Of a stretch of DNA of 42,850 nt, positions 1 to 8,604 are shown piece by piece. A program made the position numbers and the translations under genes. Location: NCBI GenBank assembly GCA_024408495.1, contig JAKSUY010000006.1, forward strand, positions 1 to 42,850, in the 5' to 3' direction. The stretch comes from Bacilli bacterium (GTDB lineage Bacteria; Bacillota_I; Bacilli_A; RFN20; CAG-826). Position 1 is the first letter of the stretch, and every line of letters starts with the position of its first letter. The notes beneath the pieces are model-generated. The model had not been told where the DNA came from. It worked only from the letters and a program-made list of their open reading frames with translations, and made no database searches.

Positions 1-264
1 ATAAAGAGCGTAACTTTGGAAAACCATCGAAATGTCTCTATCTTTTGGCTTAACATTGTTAACTAATTTACCATCAATATAAAGTTCTCCAGCAGTGATT
101 GTTTCTAGTCCTGCAACCATTCTTAAAGTGGTAGACTTACCGCATCCAGAAGGACCAACAAAAACGATAAATTCTTTGTTTTTGATATCGATATTAAAAT
201 CAAAAACTGCTTGAACACCATTATCGTAAATTTTGTCAATGTTCCTTAATAAGAGATTTGCCAT
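1..264 (-). CDS. ugpC: Sugar ABC transporter ATP-binding protein, N-terminal 88 residues (runs off the window)
   Basis: This is the N-terminal part of a MalK/MsmX/UgpC-type ATPase that powers carbohydrate importers from the cytoplasmic side. The reading frame is open from ATG 264 to the window edge. Walker A (GPSGCGKST) lies at about residues 37-45, and the [10 protein letters not shown]-loop ends the visible part; both are textbook for this family. The start is set by a GAGGG Shine-Dalgarno 6 nt upstream. The window contains a binding protein and two permeases (33350-36841) with no ATPase beside them, and multitask ATPases of this family commonly serve such orphan importers, so this gene is a natural partner; that pairing is inference. 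It is divergent from a second, shortened MalK-like ATPase. The family is certain; the substrate cannot be told from this fragment. Confidence 0.93.
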   Translation of the reverse strand, partial: MANLLLRNIDKIYDNGVQAVFDFNIDIKNKEFIVFVGPSGCGKSTTLRMVAGLETITAGELYIDGKLVNNVKPKDRDISMVFQSYALY

Positions 265-337
265 ACGAAACCCTCGCTTTTATATATTTACTATATATAA
301 TTCTAAATTATTGTTAAAATAATATCAATATAGTTTT
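265..337. promoter_or_regulatory. Divergent promoter region between two ATPase genes
   Basis: This 73-bp AT-rich spacer separates divergent starts, so both promoters must lie here or inside the neighbouring genes. A TATAAT at 296-301 and a TAAAAT at 315-320 are candidate -10 boxes for the rightward operon; the second would give a leader of only about 11 nt. No good -35 box is visible. The rightward start at 338 has no Shine-Dalgarno, while the leftward start has a clear one. Confidence 0.4.
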
Positions 338-1090
338 ATGCCTGAAATTGTCATTAAAAACCTTACCGTAAAATTCGAAGTCGGAAGGAACCATCAAATC
401 ATTACTGCGCTTGATAAATTGTCAACAACTTTTCATAATGGAAAAATCAATGTAATCATTGGTATCTCTGGCTCAGGAAAAACTACTTTACTTCGTTCTT
501 TAATCGGTAGTGTTCTAATTAATGGAAGCATTACTTTTGATGGAATTGATATTGAACCGGTTCCAACTGCGCATCGTAATATATCTTATGTTAGCCAAGA
601 ATATACCCTTCTTCCTAACAATACTATTTTTGAAAATATTGCTTTCCCATTAACTCTCACTAATGCTACTAATGAGGAAATCACTGAACGGGTCTATACA
701 ATTGCAAGAAAATTAGGCATAGAAGAATGCTTAACTAGAAGACCTCGCCACTTATCGGCCGGGCAAAGACAACGAGCCGCTTTAGCCAAAGCATTAATTA
801 AACATAGCGATTTATATTTATTTGATGAACCGTTCGCGAATTTAGACGAAAAAATTGCTACTGAATTAAGAAGGGAATTAAGAAATCTATTAATTTCTTA
901 TAATGCAACCACCATCTTTGTAACTCACAAAATTAGTGAAGCTATGGCCATTGCTGATTATATGTATGTAATAGAAGATGGAAAGGTCATTGAAGAAGGT
1001 TTACCAAAAGATGTGTATAATTCCAAGAAGAAAGTAGTGCGAGAATATTTCGCTAAGCACGATGATTTATCTAAATTGCGGCACGATTAA
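338..1090 (+). CDS. Diverged MalK-like ABC ATPase without C-terminal regulatory domain
   Basis: This 250-aa nucleotide-binding subunit of an ABC transporter has Walker A GISGSGKTT (42-50), a Q-loop at Q87, the signature LSAGQ (139-143, alanine replacing the usual first glycine), Walker B LYLFDE (159-164), a D-loop and a switch histidine at about 197. All catalytic elements are present, so it should hydrolyse ATP. The core resembles sugar-importer ATPases of the MalK/UgpC group, but it stops after about 250 residues and lacks the C-terminal TOBE/regulatory domain that takes those proteins to about 360 aa. It begins a four-gene rightward operon with three membrane proteins, none of which has a recognisable ABC permease EAA motif. 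No Shine-Dalgarno precedes the ATG. Family is certain; the transported substrate, or whether anything is transported, is unknown. Confidence 0.88.
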   Translation: MPEIVIKNLTVKFEVGRNHQIITALDKLSTTFHNGKINVIIGISGSGKTTLLRSLIGSVLINGSITFDGIDIEPVPTAHRNISYVSQEYTLLPNNTIFENIAFPLTLTNATNEEITERVYTIARKLGIEECLTRRPRHLSAGQRQRAALAKALIKHSDLYLFDEPFANLDEKIATELRRELRNLLISYNATTIFVTHKISEAMAIADYMYVIEDGKVIEEGLPKDVYNSKKKVVREYFAKHDDLSKLRHD

Positions 1091-1092
1091 TT

Positions 1093-1566
1093 ATGTATAA
1101 AGAAGAAATTAGACTTAAATACAAAAAAGAAAAGAAAAAATGGTTAATTACCTTTATTTCTTTGTATGCCTTAGCAATCATTGCTTTTGCGCTCTACCTA
1201 ATTTTTGTTAAAGCTGAATATTTCGCATTAATGACAAGCATATTCGCAATCGGTATTACTGCTTTATTATTAATAGCAACCTATGTTCTTTTAAATAATT
1301 TCTTAAATTCATTACGAATCAACCGCCATTACCAAAACATGGTAAATAGTAAAGGAGTTATTCAAGAAGCTAAAATACTTGAAATATCTTCCTCAGTAAC
1401 CACTTTATCCCAATCAATTAAAACTTATCCTGTATTAGTAGAAATTGAAGGAATTAAAAAACAACTATATGTTGCTATCTATGTAGATCATTCTGAGCTT
1501 AAAGTTAACCAAACTTATCAACTCGAAATTGTTTCACAATTTATCAAAGGAATTAAACATGAATAA
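1093..1566 (+). CDS. Small two-helix membrane protein of unknown function
   Basis: I do not recognise this 157-aa protein. It has a very basic N-terminus (Lys/Arg-rich, about residues 6-17), two hydrophobic helices (about 18-39 and 44-67), and a soluble C-terminal domain of about 90 residues with alternating beta-like segments. It starts 2 nt after the ATPase stop and overlaps the next start by 8 nt, so it is translated from the same mRNA as the ATPase and the two following membrane proteins. The context suggests a membrane subunit or accessory factor of the ATPase. There is no ABC permease EAA motif. Confidence 0.72.
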   Translation: MYKEEIRLKYKKEKKKWLITFISLYALAIIAFALYLIFVKAEYFALMTSIFAIGITALLLIATYVLLNNFLNSLRINRHYQNMVNSKGVIQEAKILEISSSVTTLSQSIKTYPVLVEIEGIKKQLYVAIYVDHSELKVNQTYQLEIVSQFIKGIKHE

Positions 1567-2152
1567 GAAACAACCAATTGTTTGGCAAAACATTAAGCGA
1601 AATTTTGTAATGTATCTAGCTATCTTGTTGATTTTTCCTTTAGTGGTTTTATATTTTGGTAATTTAAGAATCCAAATTGACCCTAAACATAAATTTGGTG
1701 TTTTTCTAGGCTTTAATAGCGAATCGGTTCAAGGAGAAAAACTTTATAAAGATTTAAAAGCAGTAACCGATAACTATGAAATTAAGGAATTAAATGTTTG
1801 GAGACAAAGTCCACAAAATAGTGAATATCAAACTTATGTTATGAGTTACGGAATTTACAATTCCGATATCCTCATTATCCCTCAATACATTTATACTGAT
1901 AACTGGGTAAAAAGTTATTTATGTGAATGCAAGAGCAATTACGGACGTAACACCTACTTAATTGACGGAATTAGATACGGAATTGAAACATACAATCACG
2001 AAAGTAAAGAAGCTTGCTTCACCGAATATGTTACTTATGATATGGATGTTAATTATCATATATTTATTTCATCTAACAGTGTTCACTTTCAAGACTATAA
2101 AGAAAAGGGAAATTCCATTATTGATACAGTGATAAAATGGATGGTGCAATAA
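1559..2152 (+). CDS. Single-pass membrane protein with extracytoplasmic domain, unknown function
   Basis: This 197-aa protein has one N-terminal hydrophobic helix (about 16-34) that is not followed by a lipobox or clear cleavage site, so it looks like a membrane-anchored protein with an outside domain of about 160 residues. That domain has several Cys (around the segment SYLCECK and later) and many aromatic residues. I chose the ATG at 1559 over an upstream ATG at 1529 because AAAGGA lies at the right distance before it and it forms a compact start/stop overlap with the preceding gene. It is the third gene of the ATPase operon. No family is recognised; a substrate-binding or sensing role beside the ATPase is only a guess. 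Confidence 0.7.
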   Translation: MNKKQPIVWQNIKRNFVMYLAILLIFPLVVLYFGNLRIQIDPKHKFGVFLGFNSESVQGEKLYKDLKAVTDNYEIKELNVWRQSPQNSEYQTYVMSYGIYNSDILIIPQYIYTDNWVKSYLCECKSNYGRNTYLIDGIRYGIETYNHESKEACFTEYVTYDMDVNYHIFISSNSVHFQDYKEKGNSIIDTVIKWMVQ

Positions 2153-2153
2153 T

Positions 2154-3131
2154 ATGGCAAAAAAATCACTAAAGGGCGCAATTAAGAATCTTGATCGGGG
2201 CGATTTACCCACTACGAGAAAAGAACAATTTAGCGACATCATGCGTAACAATTTTCGAAAACTCGTTGCTATCGGTTTTATTTTGTTTATATTCTCAATT
2301 CCTTTCATCGTTGTCTATATCCTAAAATCTTTTTACATAAGTTCTTTAGTTAGTTCGCTCACCGAAGGTGGAGCGGATATCGATGCTGATGGATTTATGC
2401 AAATTTGTAGCATGGCTAATATTTTTAATTTAATTCAAGTTCCGGCAATTGCTATTTTCTTTTTAGGCTTATCTGGGGTAGCTAAAATATATAAAGAACT
2501 ATGTTGGGGTAATCCCACTTTTATTAGCCAACAGCTCTTTAAAGGAATTAAGGAAAATTGGTTAACTTATGTATTATCTTCCTTATATTTTTCTATTTCT
2601 TTGTTCCTTTTTGATTTTCTATTTTATTTAGGAACCGCTTCGCAATCTACTCTTTTACCGATATTAGCAGTGCTGATAGTTGTGGTTCTAGTCTTTGTCT
2701 TAATGCCGATTATCTTTGTCTCATTAGCGCTAAGCAGCGTTTATAAAGATAAATATCTGCATCATTTTAAAAACGCAGCGATGATTAGTTATAAGCACTA
2801 CCTTCCCTTTGTATTATTCCCAATTATATTAGCGGGAACTTATTTCTTGCTTTATATTCCTAATATCGTATTTGCGTGTATAGCAATAATATTAGTGATT
2901 CTTTATTTACTCCCGATTGTGTTACTCGCTCATCACTTATATAATCTTCATCAATTTGATAAATACATTAATAATAATTACCCCACCATATTAAATAAGG
3001 GTTTATCCAAAAAGAAAGAAGAAGTGGATAAAAGTATCGGAGCAATCAAAGCACCTGACAACGAAAAAATGCCTGACGTTAATAAAAGTCAAAAAGAAAA
3101 CAATGATATTAACAAAGATAAATTAGATTAG
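2154..3131 (+). CDS. YesL/DUF624-like polytopic membrane protein
   Basis: This 325-aa integral membrane protein has about six hydrophobic helices (near 39-60, 88-107, 138-160, 166-193, 213-234, 236-258) followed by a charged, Lys/Asp-rich cytoplasmic tail from about residue 285. The layout, and the segment around IYKELCWGNPTFISQQLF with a following KENW stretch, resembles the YesL/DUF624 family, which is often encoded with carbohydrate ABC importers; the family's function is not established. The usual length is about 210 aa, so the tail is extra. It begins 1 nt after the preceding stop and is the last gene of the ATPase operon. Its 3' end overlaps the convergent gene by 4 nt. The family call is moderately confident. 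Confidence 0.62.
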   Translation: MAKKSLKGAIKNLDRGDLPTTRKEQFSDIMRNNFRKLVAIGFILFIFSIPFIVVYILKSFYISSLVSSLTEGGADIDADGFMQICSMANIFNLIQVPAIAIFFLGLSGVAKIYKELCWGNPTFISQQLFKGIKENWLTYVLSSLYFSISLFLFDFLFYLGTASQSTLLPILAVLIVVVLVFVLMPIIFVSLALSSVYKDKYLHHFKNAAMISYKHYLPFVLFPIILAGTYFLLYIPNIVFACIAIILVILYLLPIVLLAHHLYNLHQFDKYINNNYPTILNKGLSKKKEEVDKSIGAIKAPDNEKMPDVNKSQKENNDINKDKLD

Positions 3132-4720
3132 ATATTGCCGTTAAATAAAACCACTGGGATGTAATATTTTTCGCCTTCACCAATATAAGAAATCTCTACT
3201 ACTAAATCGTAACGAGATTCTTTTAATTCTTGAGGGATGAAGGAGAAAGTTACTTGGTTAACGTGTTCAAAGTAAGAGCCGTGTCTAATCGCTAGACTCA
3301 TAGATTTAGTATTGCCACCTTCAAACACCCAATTACTTGGTGCGTTAAGAAGTTTTACTTGTGCATAGTGGTTGATAATGGATTGATTATCAAGTTCCAC
3401 TTTAATTTCTTTCTTTTGATTTTCGGTGATTCTAACAAAGTTTTTATCATAAATCACTTTAGTGCGTAGACGGGAGAAGTTCTTTCTCACGGTATTGGGT
3501 GAATTCTTTAATAATTCAACTGGATCATCCATATTATCGAGGAATAGCACACCATCTTTACGATATTTAAATCCATCAATCGCTGGATCGATTTCTGAGA
3601 ACGGTTTAATTGTGACTAATCCGTTTTCATCAACGGAAGTTAAAAGGTCGTTAATTGAAGGCATCACCTTACCAATACGTCTTGTTAATTCATTAATATC
3701 TTTTGGGACTCTAGTTTTCCAATCATTAACAATTGTGCAAGTGGCAATAACAGGTGAGCAGGCATTAACCCATTTCTTGGGTAATTTATCTGCGCCCATA
3801 ATGATGCCTAAAATTGCACCTAAAGTACCAGCCGTACAATCGGTATCTTCTCCTAAATCAGCGGCTAAGCAAATTGATTTAGCAAAATCACCTTTACCAT
3901 AAAGCCAACCCATCATAATAATGCCCATATGGCAAGGAGCATCGTATCCATGTTTGCCTTCTGGGAAAGGATGATTCTTATAAACCGGAGCTTCTTTATT
4001 AACGCTTACTCCGTTAATGGTTTTCCAACGAGTGCCCCAATTACCATTCATTCCTCCAAATGCAGAGGGGAATTTAGTGAACAATACTTTGCGGGTTTCT
4101 AAGAAACTCTTTCCCGCTTCATAACATTTAATTACTTCTTTAACCGCTTGAGCGACTTCACAATAACTAGGAATAAAAGATAGAGCAATATCGGTTAACT
4201 TAAAGACATCTTTTTCAAAGAACGCTACTGATTCTAATACGGCTAAAAACACGGAAGCATAAATGCCTTCTCCAGAATGGTCAACACTAGAATCTTGATA
4301 TGCATAATAAGCCGCTAGATATGGATTACCGGGTGTAACACATGCCCAAATTTCACTACGAATCCAAGCTCCGTTAGAATCACGATTCTCATTACGTAAA
4401 TGTCCGCTTAGAGGTGGAAGAATTCCAGCCGCATAGTTATTTTTACCGACTCCGTATTCACAAAAATCAGCGTAAACGTTACTAGCCCAATAACGTGCTA
4501 GCATTTCACTATCAACATTTTTACCTTCATTTTCTAAGGCATAAAGCCACACTAATTGTAAATCGACATCATCATTAGGTACTGGTTTAGAGACATCTTG
4601 TTGGAAGAAAGTTAAATTATATAAACCATGGAAACACTCAAATGGTGCGCCTAAAGTTCCTCCAATGGTCTTGCCTAAAAAGCAACCTTTTACTTTATTA
4701 AGATAAGTTTTGTAGTCCAT
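3128..4720 (-). CDS. ADP-ribosylglycohydrolase (DraG/ARH) family protein
   Basis: This 530-aa protein belongs to the ADP-ribosylglycohydrolase fold, binuclear-metal enzymes that cleave ADP-ribose or related N-/O-glycosidic bonds. The N-terminus has the typical KGCFLGKTIGGTLGAP start (11-26), an acidic cluster PNDDVDLQ (48-55) matching metal-binding site one, and GEDTDCTAGTLGAI (290-303) matching the second metal site. After about residue 400 there is an extra beta-rich domain of about 130 residues, so the protein is longer than the usual 300-370 aa. It has its own extended -10 promoter and AGGAG ribosome site. In gut bacteria such long members often sit in sugar-utilisation loci, and a role as a glycosidase or nucleoside-like hydrolase is plausible; the real substrate is unknown. 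Confidence 0.85.
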   Translation of the reverse strand: MDYKTYLNKVKGCFLGKTIGGTLGAPFECFHGLYNLTFFQQDVSKPVPNDDVDLQLVWLYALENEGKNVDSEMLARYWASNVYADFCEYGVGKNNYAAGILPPLSGHLRNENRDSNGAWIRSEIWACVTPGNPYLAAYYAYQDSSVDHSGEGIYASVFLAVLESVAFFEKDVFKLTDIALSFIPSYCEVAQAVKEVIKCYEAGKSFLETRKVLFTKFPSAFGGMNGNWGTRWKTINGVSVNKEAPVYKNHPFPEGKHGYDAPCHMGIIMMGWLYGKGDFAKSICLAADLGEDTDCTAGTLGAILGIIMGADKLPKKWVNACSPVIATCTIVNDWKTRVPKDINELTRRIGKVMPSINDLLTSVDENGLVTIKPFSEIDPAIDGFKYRKDGVLFLDNMDDPVELLKNSPNTVRKNFSRLRTKVIYDKNFVRITENQKKEIKVELDNQSIINHYAQVKLLNAPSNWVFEGGNTKSMSLAIRHGSYFEHVNQVTFSFIPQELKESRYDLVVEISYIGEGEKYYIPVVLFNGNI

Positions 4721-4725
4721 AAATA

Positions 4726-4749
4726 ACTCCTAATCAATTTAGTATTATA
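4726..4749 (-). promoter_or_regulatory. Extended -10 promoter and ribosome site of the ADP-ribosylglycohydrolase gene
   Basis: On the minus strand TGATATAAT (extended -10; hexamer at 4744-4749) is followed by AGGAG at 4726-4730, 5 nt before ATG 4720. No convincing -35 lies at 17 nt, as expected for an extended -10 promoter. It separates this gene from the nag operon upstream. Confidence 0.6.
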
Positions 4750-4767
4750 TCACTAGCGAAAATGTTA

Positions 4768-5910
4768 TTAGCAAAAAACACCATTTACAATTACTTTATT
4801 AATTTTAATGTTGTCATTAAAAATAATTAAATCGGCATCATAGCCTTTTTTAATGTTACCTTTTTTAATGTTTAATAGTTTAGCGGGATTAACCGTTAAA
4901 GTTTTAATAGCATCCACAATCGGAAGCTTACAATCGTTTACTAAAACTTTTAAAAGTTTATCGCTAGTCGCAATCGAACCAGCAAATGCGGAACGATCTT
5001 TAAGTTTACACACTCCATCTTCTACAATAAAAGCAGTTCCGCTCATAACACCTTTTTTAATATTAGTGCCAGTGATTTGTAGAGAATCAGTACAAGCAAT
5101 TATCTTATCAAGACTTTTTTGCTTAACTATTAATTGAATTAATTCTTTAGGAAGGTGGCATCCATCCGCAATAATTTCTACATACATATCATCGATTAGA
5201 TATGAAGATTCAACAATTCCCAAATGCCGAAATCCGTGATTGCGGGTAATAGTAGAAGTGCACGAATATAAATGCGTAATTAGATTGGCGCCCTTTTTAT
5301 AGGCTTTAATCACATCTTCATAAGTAGCATCACTATGTCCAATCGAGGGAATGATATGGTGCTTAGTTAAGAAGTAAGCAAATTCACCATTAACATCGTT
5401 CTCTGGCGCATAAGTCCAACGAGCAATCATCTTCCCGTACTTATCAATTAAAGGGACGTATTCGCTTTTCTTTGGAAAAGTAATGAAATTAGGGCATTGC
5501 GCTCCAGCTTGAGCTTTTGATAAGTAAGGACCTTCTAAGTGTGCTCCAATGATGTTTGCTTTGCTTAAATGACTGTCTTTGCATTTAATAACATTAATTA
5601 AAGCTTCTTTCATCACCTTAAACGGACCAGCGGTAATAGTAGGAAGAATACTAGTAGTACCATGACTTAAATGAAAATCACACGCTTTTTTAACATCATT
5701 GACGTTGTTATTAATAAAAGGATGACCTCCTCCCCCATGAGTATGCATATCAATAAAGCCTGGAGCGATATAAAAATTAGAAAAATCATATGCTTTACCT
5801 ACTTTATTTAAAGTAGGAGTAACATCAACTATTTTGCCTTTCTCAATATAAATATAACCTTTAACTATTTGAGTAGGAGTAATGATTTTATTTGATTTAA
5901 GAATAATCAT
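4768..5910 (-). CDS. nagA: N-acetylglucosamine-6-phosphate deacetylase
   Basis: NagA removes the acetyl group from GlcNAc-6-phosphate in the cytoplasm, giving glucosamine-6-phosphate for NagB. The 380-aa length is normal. The amidohydrolase metal motif HTH is at 56-58 within IDMHTHGGGG, the metal-binding glutamate is in HLEGPYL (E126), later histidines appear in PSIGHSD and LITHLY, and the catalytic aspartate is in ACTDS. The C-terminal NPAKLLNI...KKGYDADLIIF stretch is the family's composite beta-domain. Its ATG overlaps the NagB stop by 4 nt (ATGA), indicating translational coupling. It is the last gene of the operon that starts at 10718. Confidence 0.96.
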   Translation of the reverse strand: MIILKSNKIITPTQIVKGYIYIEKGKIVDVTPTLNKVGKAYDFSNFYIAPGFIDMHTHGGGGHPFINNNVNDVKKACDFHLSHGTTSILPTITAGPFKVMKEALINVIKCKDSHLSKANIIGAHLEGPYLSKAQAGAQCPNFITFPKKSEYVPLIDKYGKMIARWTYAPENDVNGEFAYFLTKHHIIPSIGHSDATYEDVIKAYKKGANLITHLYSCTSTITRNHGFRHLGIVESSYLIDDMYVEIIADGCHLPKELIQLIVKQKSLDKIIACTDSLQITGTNIKKGVMSGTAFIVEDGVCKLKDRSAFAGSIATSDKLLKVLVNDCKLPIVDAIKTLTVNPAKLLNIKKGNIKKGYDADLIIFNDNIKINKVIVNGVFC

Positions 5911-6665
5911 TTTAATAATGATGAACTTTTTTCATCTAGATATAGTATAGCATTATTATGTTTTCTTAATATAGAAGCGGGACAATGTTCGTCAATCGTT
6001 CCATTTAAAGTCTCGTGTACTGCATGAGCCTTGCTAATAGCAGGCACGATACAAAATAAGTATTTAGCGTTAAATAAAGTCGGTACTGTTAAAGTTAAAG
6101 CATGAGTAGGAACATCTTTAATTTTTTTAAAGCATCCGTCGTTTACTTGTTGCTTGCGACATACTTTATCTAATTTAACGATTTTAATCATGGCTTTGTC
6201 TTTAAAATCCGCGACTGGAGGATCGTTAAAAGCAATATGACCATTCTCTCCGATACCTAAGACTACAATGTCCGCTGGATGATTTTTTAATAATTTAGAA
6301 TAACGTTTGATTTCCGCTTTAGGATTAGCTTCAGAATTTAAAACGTTAACACTTTTAAACGGCACTAAAGAAAATAAATGAGCGTTTAAGAAATTCTTAA
6401 AGCATTGTGGAGCATCTTTACTTAAACCGATATATTCATCCATATGAAAAGCATTTATCTTATTCCACGGAATGCTTTTATCCTTCACTAAAGATAATAA
6501 GACATCGTTTTGACTAGGCGCAGCGGCAAAAATAACATTAATACTCTTTTTCTTCTTTAGAAGAGACTTAAAACAGCTTGCGATATCCTTAGCTGCGTCT
6601 TTACCCATTTTCGCGCGATTTGGATAAATGTTAACACGTAATTTATCGACTAAACGACTATTCAT
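5907..6665 (-). CDS. nagB: Glucosamine-6-phosphate deaminase
   Basis: NagB converts glucosamine-6-phosphate to fructose-6-phosphate and ammonia, linking amino-sugar catabolism to glycolysis. At 252 aa it has normal length. FHMDEYIGL carries the catalytic aspartate (D76), and VVLGIGENGHIAFNDPP holds the active-site histidine (H143). The final residues lack the long allosteric C-terminus of the E. coli enzyme, as in many Bacillota forms. It overlaps the upstream oxidoreductase by 8 nt and the downstream nagA by 4 nt, so the three are co-translated. Confidence 0.95.
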   Translation of the reverse strand: MNSRLVDKLRVNIYPNRAKMGKDAAKDIASCFKSLLKKKKSINVIFAAAPSQNDVLLSLVKDKSIPWNKINAFHMDEYIGLSKDAPQCFKNFLNAHLFSLVPFKSVNVLNSEANPKAEIKRYSKLLKNHPADIVVLGIGENGHIAFNDPPVADFKDKAMIKIVKLDKVCRKQQVNDGCFKKIKDVPTHALTLTVPTLFNAKYLFCIVPAISKAHAVHETLNGTIDEHCPASILRKHNNAILYLDEKSSSLLK

Positions 6666-7527
6666 ATTTAACTTTAACCTCTTTCTTCAACTTAATTGAT
6701 TTAACAATCGCATCCATAATGAAAGTTGGCGAGGCTAAATCTTTATAAGATAAAGCTTGTTTTTTATTATGAAGAATATCGTAAAATTCTTTAAATTCGT
6801 TTAACGTACAACTATATTCATTGCTAATATCAATGGCTCTAGACTTAATCGCTTTATCCGCATTCCGAAGTGCATAATATTTATTAGTGCTTTCTTGATA
6901 CACTCCGTTAATAGAAAAATCTTTATATCTAAAGGTAACAGTGATGTTGCTTTTATATTTAGTTGCGTTAATCGCTAAAGGATAGCGACCATAAATTTGG
7001 GTAATCATTTCAATTAAATGTTGAGCGTAGAAATAAAAACCACCATAAGGACTTGAAGAATGAATCGGCGCACACACATACCCGCTAATAGTCTTACCAT
7101 CTACATCATTCTCATGATCTTTTTTAAGTTCATTAATAAAAGAATGGAAACGAAGGATTGAACCACCAACTAATTTACATTTATGTTTTTTCGCAAGCGC
7201 CACTAATTTTTTGGCATCACTTGGTTTAATGGCAAATGGTTTATCAATAAACATTGGTAAACCGCTACTTAAATAAGGAAGCGCATATTTTAAATGATTA
7301 TCCCCATGACGAGCGGTAATAATTACTCCATCAATAGTTTTTGGATTAATACGGTATGTATTAAGAACCTTCACGCCATATTCATCATGTAGTTTTTTCA
7401 TAGCATCAGGTTCATCACTATAAACCCCAACGACTTCAACATCCGAAAATTGTTTTTCCTTTTTTAATAAATTAAGCATAACCCAAGCATGCGAATTTTC
7501 GCAGCCAAGAATAATAACCTTTTTCAT
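6658..7527 (-). CDS. Gfo/Idh/MocA-family oxidoreductase (short form)
   Basis: This 289-aa NAD(P)-dependent sugar oxidoreductase has an N-terminal Rossmann fold (KKVIILGCENSHAW, with a glycine pattern less canonical than GxGxxG) and the family's catalytic EKP-type motif as DKPFAIKP (around residue 95). The family oxidises or reduces sugars, sugar acids and inositols, and some members act in redox-assisted glycoside cleavage. Here it lies between a second family member and nagB in one operon with a GH39 glycosidase, so a sugar released from a uronic or amino-sugar glycoside is a likely substrate. A good AAGGAG precedes the start. The specific reaction cannot be read from sequence. Confidence 0.87.
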   Translation of the reverse strand: MKKVIILGCENSHAWVMLNLLKKEKQFSDVEVVGVYSDEPDAMKKLHDEYGVKVLNTYRINPKTIDGVIITARHGDNHLKYALPYLSSGLPMFIDKPFAIKPSDAKKLVALAKKHKCKLVGGSILRFHSFINELKKDHENDVDGKTISGYVCAPIHSSSPYGGFYFYAQHLIEMITQIYGRYPLAINATKYKSNITVTFRYKDFSINGVYQESTNKYYALRNADKAIKSRAIDISNEYSCTLNEFKEFYDILHNKKQALSYKDLASPTFIMDAIVKSIKLKKEVKVKYE

Positions 7528-7529
7528 TA

Positions 7530-8603
7530 TTAAAATCTCCTTTTTATCGGATTGTCCTTATGAGCTTGTTCGATAATTTGGATTACCTTCATAGCGATTT
7601 CCGGAGTAACCCGCATTTTTTGCTTTTTAGTTAACGCTAAATATAAGTCTTTATAAAATAAAGCCGTCCCTACATCAATTGCGTTCCCGTTATAGGTTCC
7701 GTGTTCTTCATGAGTAATTAATTTTTCAGAACAAAAACACGGATTCTTATCTTTATCTTCAATAAAGGTTCCAATCGGAACCCGCTTAACGTTTTCGTTA
7801 GGATTAATATACTTTATATCATAGTTCATAATGTTAGTTTGGTAGGTACCTCTAGTACCAATCATCCTAAGATTATAGTTATTAAAAGCATCGGTGTTAT
7901 TAATCTCAATATCGACGACCGGGCGATTAGGTGCGCTAATAATTAATTTACAATAATCATCATAATCACCAGCGGACATTAAAGTATGAACCATTTTGGA
8001 ATAGACTAATTTAAGTTTAGGATCAAAATCTAATACGCCTAACGCAATCCCAATGGGATGCGGTCCGGTGTTATAGGCATTACCGCCTACACGTTTTTGT
8101 AGGGTTTGCCAATCCCAGCGCCTAGATAAAGAATTGTAACGAATACTCACCTCAAGAATCTTACCGATTTTATCGTGCTTCATAATACGAATGACATCAT
8201 CGTAATAAGGAGCATAGAAGGTCTGTTGGAAAGCATTAATGAATACCTTTTTCTTCTTGGCTAAATCAATTAATTCTTGGCATTCTTTAGTAGATTTCGC
8301 CAACGGCTTTTCAACCACCACATTTAATCCATGCATTATTAACTCTTTACTAATAGCATAATGAAGGTCGGAATAAGAAGCATTAATAACTACATCAATA
8401 TCTTTCTTTTTAAATAATTCACGATAATCTTTAAAAACTTCACATCCGGGATAACGTTTTAAAGATATTTTACGGCGATAATCATCTAAATCCACTACAT
8501 ATTTAACGTTGAAATAAACGTTACGTTTAGAAACAAAATAGGCTCCATGGATATCTTTGCCGCTTCTACCTTGGCCGATAATAGCGACATTTAGTTTTTT
8601 CAT
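7530..8603 (-). CDS. Gfo/Idh/MocA-family oxidoreductase
   Basis: This 357-aa oxidoreductase has GQGRSGKDIHG as the Rossmann glycine loop at residues 10-20 and the catalytic VEKPLAKS motif near residue 97, followed by the C-terminal alpha/beta substrate domain containing GGNAYNTGPHPIG, the usual active-site His region. It is the more canonical of the two adjacent family members. It sits 2 nt from both neighbours (GH39 upstream, second oxidoreductase downstream), so the pair may act in sequence on one sugar. AAGGA precedes the start at a slightly long distance. Confidence 0.9.
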   Translation of the reverse strand: MKKLNVAIIGQGRSGKDIHGAYFVSKRNVYFNVKYVVDLDDYRRKISLKRYPGCEVFKDYRELFKKKDIDVVINASYSDLHYAISKELIMHGLNVVVEKPLAKSTKECQELIDLAKKKKVFINAFQQTFYAPYYDDVIRIMKHDKIGKILEVSIRYNSLSRRWDWQTLQKRVGGNAYNTGPHPIGIALGVLDFDPKLKLVYSKMVHTLMSAGDYDDYCKLIISAPNRPVVDIEINNTDAFNNYNLRMIGTRGTYQTNIMNYDIKYINPNENVKRVPIGTFIEDKDKNPCFCSEKLITHEEHGTYNGNAIDVGTALFYKDLYLALTKKQKMRVTPEIAMKVIQIIEQAHKDNPIKRRF

Positions 8604-8604
8604 T

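Noticed and set aside
1529-1558. Upstream ATG at 1529 as start of the third gene in the ATPase operon
   Set aside because: It lies deep within the preceding gene with no ribosome site, while ATG 1559 has AAAGGA and a compact overlap.
5900-5915. Recoded TGA (Trp) as in some Mollicutes
   Set aside because: TGA ends nagB within a normal ATGA overlap with nagA and also ends the nitroreductase before uxuA; tryptophan is encoded by TGG throughout.
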